NCBI RefSeq assembly: GCF_037975245.1
Contig: NC_092577.1
Coordinates: 16,506,013-16,570,012, forward strand
Reading direction: 5' to 3'
From: Apostichopus japonicus
Taxonomy: Eukaryota; Echinodermata; Holothuroidea; Aspidochirotida; Stichopodidae
Length of the DNA stretch: 64,000 nucleotides
The notes below the pieces were generated by a model. It saw nothing but the letters and a program-made list of their open reading frames with translations, ran no database searches and was not told where the DNA came from. The position numbers were made by a program, and so were the translations under genes. Shown in pieces: positions 59,171-64,000 of the stretch; the first letter of the stretch is position 1, and the number at the start of each line of letters is the position of its first letter.

Positions 59171-60110
59171 TGATGCGTCCTGGATTCCTGCGCATAAAGC
59201 TTACACACTCATCATCATATGCACTCTTCATCGGCCCAAACAGCACGGTCCAAGGGTTGCAGCCAGTTGGTGGTATGGGGTTGGCAGACACAGCAACTAA
59301 ATTCGCTCTGCTTTGGCCAGAACGCCGAGGGTGATGTGGGAGCCATGGCCATCCAGCAGCAACAGCAATGGTCTGGCTGATGGGACCTGCTTCACGTAGA
59401 ACCGGAACCACTGTTCAAATAGTTCACTGTCCATTTACGATGTCTTGAAGCAGGCAAAGGCTGTACCAGGGGGAGCATTCCCCATCTGGGACAAATTCTT
59501 CCACTTGAATACAACAAAGGGCGTAATGAAATGTCCCGATGCACTGGCTGCCGCACAAACAGTGGTGTTTACCCCTCTCGTAACTCGTTTTTGCATGCAG
59601 CTGTCGTTTTCCCTTCAGGCCCACAATCTTAATGGGCTTATGCACCAACGAAAATCCAGTCTCGTCTACATTGTATATCTGTGACGGTTTGGTATGAATA
59701 TCCATCTTGGTCATGGTTTCATCCATCAAGTTGAAGAAACCATCACAGAGCTCTGTTCATGTAGGTTGACCTTGCATTGCAGCTGATAAGGCCTCTGGTT
59801 TACGAACTGAAAGTTGAGGATGGCGCATGCGGAATTGCCCAAACCAGCCAAATCCTGCGTTTTCCTTTTTAGTATTGAAGGTATGCTTCCTCCCACTAAT
59901 ATCGACGATATGATAGGCCAGCCGGCAAATACTAGCTACGGTGAGGCCAAATCCTCTCGATTCCATGTTGACAATATGACCAACCAATAGATTCTCTTCA
60001 TTGGTTGTAAGCACTAACTTCCGATTGACTGGATTACTTACTACTTCTACGGAAGCGTAGAAGGGACATTGCATTGACGCGTTACCAACTTGACAAAACG
60101 ACAATTATCT
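59171..60110 (-). pseudogene. Second pogo/Tigger transposase, broken
   Basis: The CENP-B-type helix-turn-helix region lies at 60040-59780 (LTTNEENLLVGHIVNMESRGFG, WFGQFRMRHPQLSVR). The first Asp is in IYNVDETGFSLVHKP (59680-59640), the second in LLLLLDGHGSHITLG (about 59355), and the third in NWLQPLDRAVWA (about 59250). Stops at about 59757, 59428 and 59295 break the frame. All three Asp are still visible, so this copy is younger than the one at 0.7-3 kb. The 3' end is cut by the neighbouring LINE and the 5' side is interrupted by a repeat array. Confidence 0.8.
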
Positions 60111-60368
60111 GCAAATTGACGAGTTGACGAGATGGTAACGTGACAGAATTCAGAAAACTGACGTTTTGACGAGATAACGGATCTCGTCAATGCAGCAATT
60201 TTCTGCAAATTGACGAGTTGCACACTCACTAGCATCTCGACAAAACGAAAAAAGTCAGAAAATTTACGTTTTGACGAGATAACGGATCTCGTCAATGCAA
60301 CAATTTTCTGCAAATTGACGAGTTGCACACTTACTACCATCTCGACAAGATGACAAAATTCAGAAAAT
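60060..60368. repeat. 105-bp satellite array 1, inside a 12-bp direct repeat
   Basis: About three monomers begin with GACGAGATAACGGATCTCGT (the ATAACGG phase repeats at 60173 and 60278). TACGGAAGCGTA occurs on both sides (60048-60059, 60369-60380), so the array behaves like an insertion. The 105-bp period equals 35 codons and the minus strand stays open. Confidence 0.85.
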
Positions 60369-60439
60369 TACGGAAGCGTATAAGTGCCATCACATCACAA
60401 AGAAATAACTTTATATCGTTACTTTCACAACTTAGTTCT

Positions 60440-60765
60440 CGTCAAAACACATGAAAATGTTATTTTGATGAGATAATATATCTGGTGAACGCAACAATTT
60501 CTTGCAAAATGTTCGAATGCTGACTTTTGCTAAGTCTGCAATGCAACAAAATATTCCAAATTGTCATTTTGATGAGATAATATATCTGGTGAACCCAACA
60601 TTTTCTTGCAAAATGGTCGATTGATAACTTTTTATAAGTTTGCAATGCAACAAAATATTGCAAAATGTTATTTTGAGAGGATGAGTTATCTGGTGAACGC
60701 AACAATTCTCTTCAGGATATTCGCTTACTGACATTTTACTGCCACAATAATACTGCAACCTTATG
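60440..60765. repeat. 105-bp satellite array 2, diverged
   Basis: Three monomers start GATGAGATAATATATCTGG or variants at 60467, 60571 and about 60676. The same order of blocks as array 1 (CGCAACAATTT, TTGCAAAATG) shows common origin at roughly 75 percent identity by eye. The following stretch to 61080 has no gene. Confidence 0.8.
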
Positions 60766-61084
60766 TTAACGGTACGTTGACTGTAGTGAGGCGTGTTTAA
60801 ACGGTACATCTCAAGACTCGTCAAAAACAAACGAAGATGACTTCATGTATGGTAAGTTAAATTTAAATGCGTCCTTGAATATATAATATCAATATATATA
60901 TATAATATCAATATTAAATGTACTGTACATTTTTTAACATTGGAAGGATAGGCTTTTAAACTGTATTAGTGTTCTTCATTCCAAATGAGTTCCTCAAGTT
61001 AAGTGTTCTTGATTGAGATATATAGGCATATGCATGTGTACGTCTCGTATAATAAGAAAACACGACTGTGCTGACCCAATTTAA

Positions 61085-61350
61085 AGGAGGATAGGTAGTT
61101 GAGAGATACATTTAGACTTTCTTTACAGTATCCCTCCAAATCAGCTATAAATATGCATCCTGCAAAGATTTAAAATAAAACTGCCTCAGCAGAAGCAATT
61201 TCCACCAGACATTTCTTTAATCGCCAGAAAAAACGGTTTATATTTGAATTTTTCCTAACTTCATTGACGTCCCACTTTTAAGGAAAATTCAAATATATAC
61301 AGTTTTTTTTCCTGCCGATTAAAGACATTCTCTCAGCTACCTATCCTCCT
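61085..61350. mobile_element. 266-bp TTAA fold-back MITE
   Basis: AGGAGGATAGGTAGTTGAGAGA at the left is inverted at the right with one mismatch, and TTAA flanks both ends (61081-61084, 61351-61354). Inside, a second pair of arms of about 45 bases (around 61211-61258 and 61277-61327) folds back. It is non-coding. Confidence 0.85.
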
Positions 61351-61373
61351 TTAAGTGAGTATCTGTTGGGCAT

Positions 61374-61565
61374 ATGGAAACAAGAGAAAAAGCAGGCTAC
61401 GTATATGAAATAAGGAACTGCAGAAACATTAAGTGCTCTATAGGTGATAAATTAAAAGAACTTCTAGCGTGGAAAAATACAATTCCACCAAAATGGCAAC
61501 CTCGTGTAAATGTAGTTCCATGCTATGTACTCAATAATGATGAGGATTATTGCTATCATATGTAA
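61374..61565 (+). other. 63-residue ORF, possible upstream exon
   Basis: It starts METREKAGYVYEIRNC 20 bases after the TTAA element and 245 bases before the integrase-like ORF. It may be an N-terminal exon of that gene. No family is recognised. Confidence 0.25.
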
Positions 61566-61808
61566 TTATAATGTACTCTTCAGGAAATACTGTCAGAAGA
61601 CGAGGTCTTCGGGAAATTAATTATTTAAAAAGAAATATCATCTATAGTGATATACTCCACCATGCAGTGACTCTGTCGTATATGGTGATAAATTCTTAGC
61701 AACTTTATTAGCCAGGTTCCTTTTTTCTTCTTGGATCACGCTGTCCTCCCAATTTGCATTGTGACCATTTCTGAACATTTTCCCCTTTATTTATTCTTGA
61801 TTTTATAG

Positions 61809-63061
61809 ATATGTTTGTTTCTGTTGCTACTCATCCCTGGCATATCAGCTCCACATCCACCATTGTACACTGCCGTCGAATTAGGAATAGGCGCACCGTT
61901 ATTGCGGGACGATTTGATTTTACATTACTGGAGTGATGGGTTCACGGCAACCACAATAATGAACTTTCTCGCCTTACGTCACGGCATCGTCATTAGTTTA
62001 AGACAATTACGTAGAATTCTTGCCCATCACAGGCGACGAAGACGAAATGTTGCAGTGAATTATGAGTACGTGTTAAGAGTTCTTCAAAACGAACTAGCTG
62101 GCAGCGGTCAAAACTTAGGTTATCGAGCTATGTGGCACCGTCTTCGTACAACTTATTCCTTACCAGTGACGCAGGAAGCAACACGAATTCTTGTACGTGG
62201 CTTGGATCCAGAAGGTGTAGCTTTGAGTAGTCGCCGAATAATACGTCGAGAATACATTTGTCCGGGACCGAATTATCTCATTCACATAGACGGATATGAT
62301 AAGCTGAAGCAGTTTGGATTTGCTGTTCATGCAGCGATTGACGGATTTTCTCGCAAAATTCTCTGGTTGTATGTTGGAAAAACTAATAACAATCCACAAA
62401 TAATTGCAAAATTTTTCATTGATTTTGTCAAACGTATAGAAGGAATGCCAAGAATAGTACGTGGCGATCGTGGGACCGAGAATGTTCTTGTTCGTGACAT
62501 ACAGGTAGCTTTACGATGGCACCATGATGATGCATTTCGGCGCTATAAAAGTTTCTTGTATGGACGTTCAGTTTCAAACCAAGAATCGAGGCATGGTGGG
62601 GACAACTAAGAAGGATGTCCGCAAACTACTGGATGCAATTGTTTTCGCGTATGAAAGATAATGGAAGTTTTGACAATAGCAACCCGATCCACGTGGATTG
62701 CATAAGACTATGCTTTAATAGGCTCATACAACGTGATTTCGACCGTGTTGTCCAAGAATGGAACCAACATTTAATAAGAAGTCGAAGGTACCGCAATCTT
62801 CGAGAAATACCAGATGTTATGTACTTCACGCCAGAAGTTTTCCAGACTCGTGATTATAAGATGCCTCTTAACGCTTCAATGGAAGAACTTGCAGAAGTTG
62901 AACGTCAGTATTGCTCTGTATATCCTCAACATAACTGCAGCCCCGAACTACTTGCGGTGATTCATGAAGTATTTGGGGAAATTGGAAATGACCAGCTACC
63001 TGACACCGTCGAAGAGGCAATTCAGTTGTACCAAGACATCGTTGAATTTTTAAGTGATTAA
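61809..63061 (+). pseudogene. DDE integrase-like transposase, one frameshift
   Basis: After an acceptor-like TTTTATAG, the ORF has LGIGAPLLRDDLILHYW and a helix-turn-helix (FTATTIMNFLALRHGIVISL). It then has NLGYRAMWHRLR and LDPEGVALSSRR. The catalytic core carries the first Asp in YLIHIDGYDKLKQFGF and the second in VRGDRGTENVLV. At about 62590 a one-base loss shifts the frame just before RIEAWWGQLRR, which holds the catalytic Glu. The second frame continues (FDNSNPIHVDCIRLCF) to a stop at 63061. The family is the rve-fold, single-gene animal integrase-like proteins usually annotated as integrase core domain; its transposon superfamily is uncertain (Ginger or IS3EU-like are candidates). The sequence is otherwise well preserved, so the break is recent. 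Confidence 0.75.
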
Positions 63062-64000
63062 TTATTGTTGTTTTTAATCTTTCTGTTTGAATCCTTGTAT
63101 GTATGTATGCATGTGTTTATGTATGTATGTCCTTATTTATGCATGTATGTAACCTAGAAAAGTGAAGAAATAGAAGCTGCATCAACTCCAAACTACTATG
63201 TAGTTACCCCTTGTTGAGTAGATAATGACAATAATACTTTTTTATGTAGCGCATTATACCAAACGGTCTCAATGCTCTTTAGCAACATTGATCATTGTAA
63301 CTCATAGAGGTCAAAGGTCATTTGATGTCAACGGAAGTTAAATTCTGAAAACTTTGTAACTCGGGTATCCGAAGAGGTAGAAGTTGTTTCAACTTCAAAC
63401 TTGGTGTGTATTACGCAGCCCTTGGTTCAGTAGATGATACCTATTGCTTTCGATGGAGGTCAAAGTTAATTTGAGGTCAACAGATGTCAACATCTGAAAG
63501 CTTCTAAAAAAGATTTCTGAAGAAGTAACAGTTGATTGAACCTCAAACTTGGTATGTAGGTAGCCCTAAGTAAGTACTTACTTGTACTTGTAGACATTTC
63601 TGGTCAGCAATATGGAATTTTGATCACTTAGTCATTTGACTTTTTTTTCCTTGCCCATATCACATTTCAATTGCTGAGCGGCTTGGCAGGTTGTAAAGTT
63701 ACCTAAGAAGTTCGCTTTACTTGTTTACTTGGGCAAATTAATTACATATTTTGACTTTAATAAGTTCGTTTTGACATGACATGTACTCCAGTCGTGTACG
63801 TAGCCATCACACGTTGCAATATAAACAGTTAACTTAAGCCTTGTTTTGTTCTGTTTTATCTCTATCATGTCTTTGGCGATTGTCAAGAGCTTTTTCTGAT
63901 ATGTAAATTATAGATTTCCAAACGAATGTCAAACTGATAGTTATGTAAATCCTTATTGAAATAATAGGAAAGTATACAGCTAATGATGTTTAGAAATTTC
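63062..64000. repeat. GGTCA-containing dispersed repeat, three diverged units
   Basis: Blocks such as GAAGAGGTAGAAGTTGTTTC followed by AACTTCAAACTTGGTGTG and GCAGCCCTTGGTTCAGTAGAT recur near 63162, 63371 and 63519. They are interleaved with AGGTCAAAGGTCATTTGA and AGGTCAAAGTTAATTTGAGG. (TATG)n lies at 63105-63150. No gene was seen to the end of the window. Confidence 0.6.

Overview
The window reads as AT-rich nuclear DNA of a marine invertebrate animal. Support comes from spliced coding exons with GT/AG borders, long introns, microsatellites, and a dense set of transposable elements typical of invertebrate deuterostomes and other marine metazoans (Tx1/L1-like and CR1/Jockey-like LINEs, a BEL/Pao element, CACTA-type two-gene elements, pogo/Tigger elements, TTAA-flanked elements). 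An echinoderm-like source is plausible but unproven. No bacterial operon, rRNA gene, CRISPR array or complete virus was seen.

Layout. 0.1-3.1 kb: a decayed pogo/Tigger element carrying a GC-rich 825-bp insertion with an 8-bp target duplication. 3.3-14.8 kb: a large CACTA (EnSpm)-like candidate with a transposase on the minus strand (5.1-8.0 kb) and a divergent BEN-domain gene on the plus strand (9.1-13.9 kb). It is bracketed by two arrays of AACTGGG-type repeats in opposite orientation, and one BEN exon is split by a LINE fragment. 15.0-17.35 kb: a 5'-truncated Tx1-like LINE. 18.3-20.1 kb: a compact LINE derivative holding ORF1, the first residues of ORF2 and a 3' UTR, flanked by its own target duplication. 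21.2-22.8 kb: a CR1/Jockey-like reverse transcriptase remnant.

22.8-36.9 kb is the most host-like part. It holds a spliced gene with an RPA-like OB fold (25.8-31.9 kb, 4.4-kb intron) and a second candidate spliced gene (34.2-36.1 kb). The big intron contains a 1.16-kb inverted-repeat structure whose arms look like CCAAT/CRE promoter sequence.

36.9-64 kb is a nested transposon cluster. It contains the 5' half of a Tx1-like LINE (both ORFs), a 625-bp MITE, a duplicated segment used as an insertion target, a GC-rich minisatellite, and a second CACTA-like gene pair (transposase plus DUF4806-type gene). That transposase is interrupted by a TTAA element which itself carries the compact LINE derivative. 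Next come a near full-length Tx1-like LINE (46.8-50.5 kb), an internally deleted BEL/Pao element (50.5-54.8 kb), a Gypsy-like gag and LTR piece, another Tx1-like copy, a second pogo transposase, two arrays of a 105-bp satellite, a TTAA fold-back element, and a DDE integrase-like transposase whose catalytic triad is split by one frameshift.

The elements interact mainly by insertion into one another, and target duplications let their relative ages be ordered. No clearly intact autonomous element is present. The most unusual item is the ORF1-only LINE derivative, present twice, with a duplicated 3' tail whose last bases match those of a distinct ORF2-bearing LINE family in the same window.
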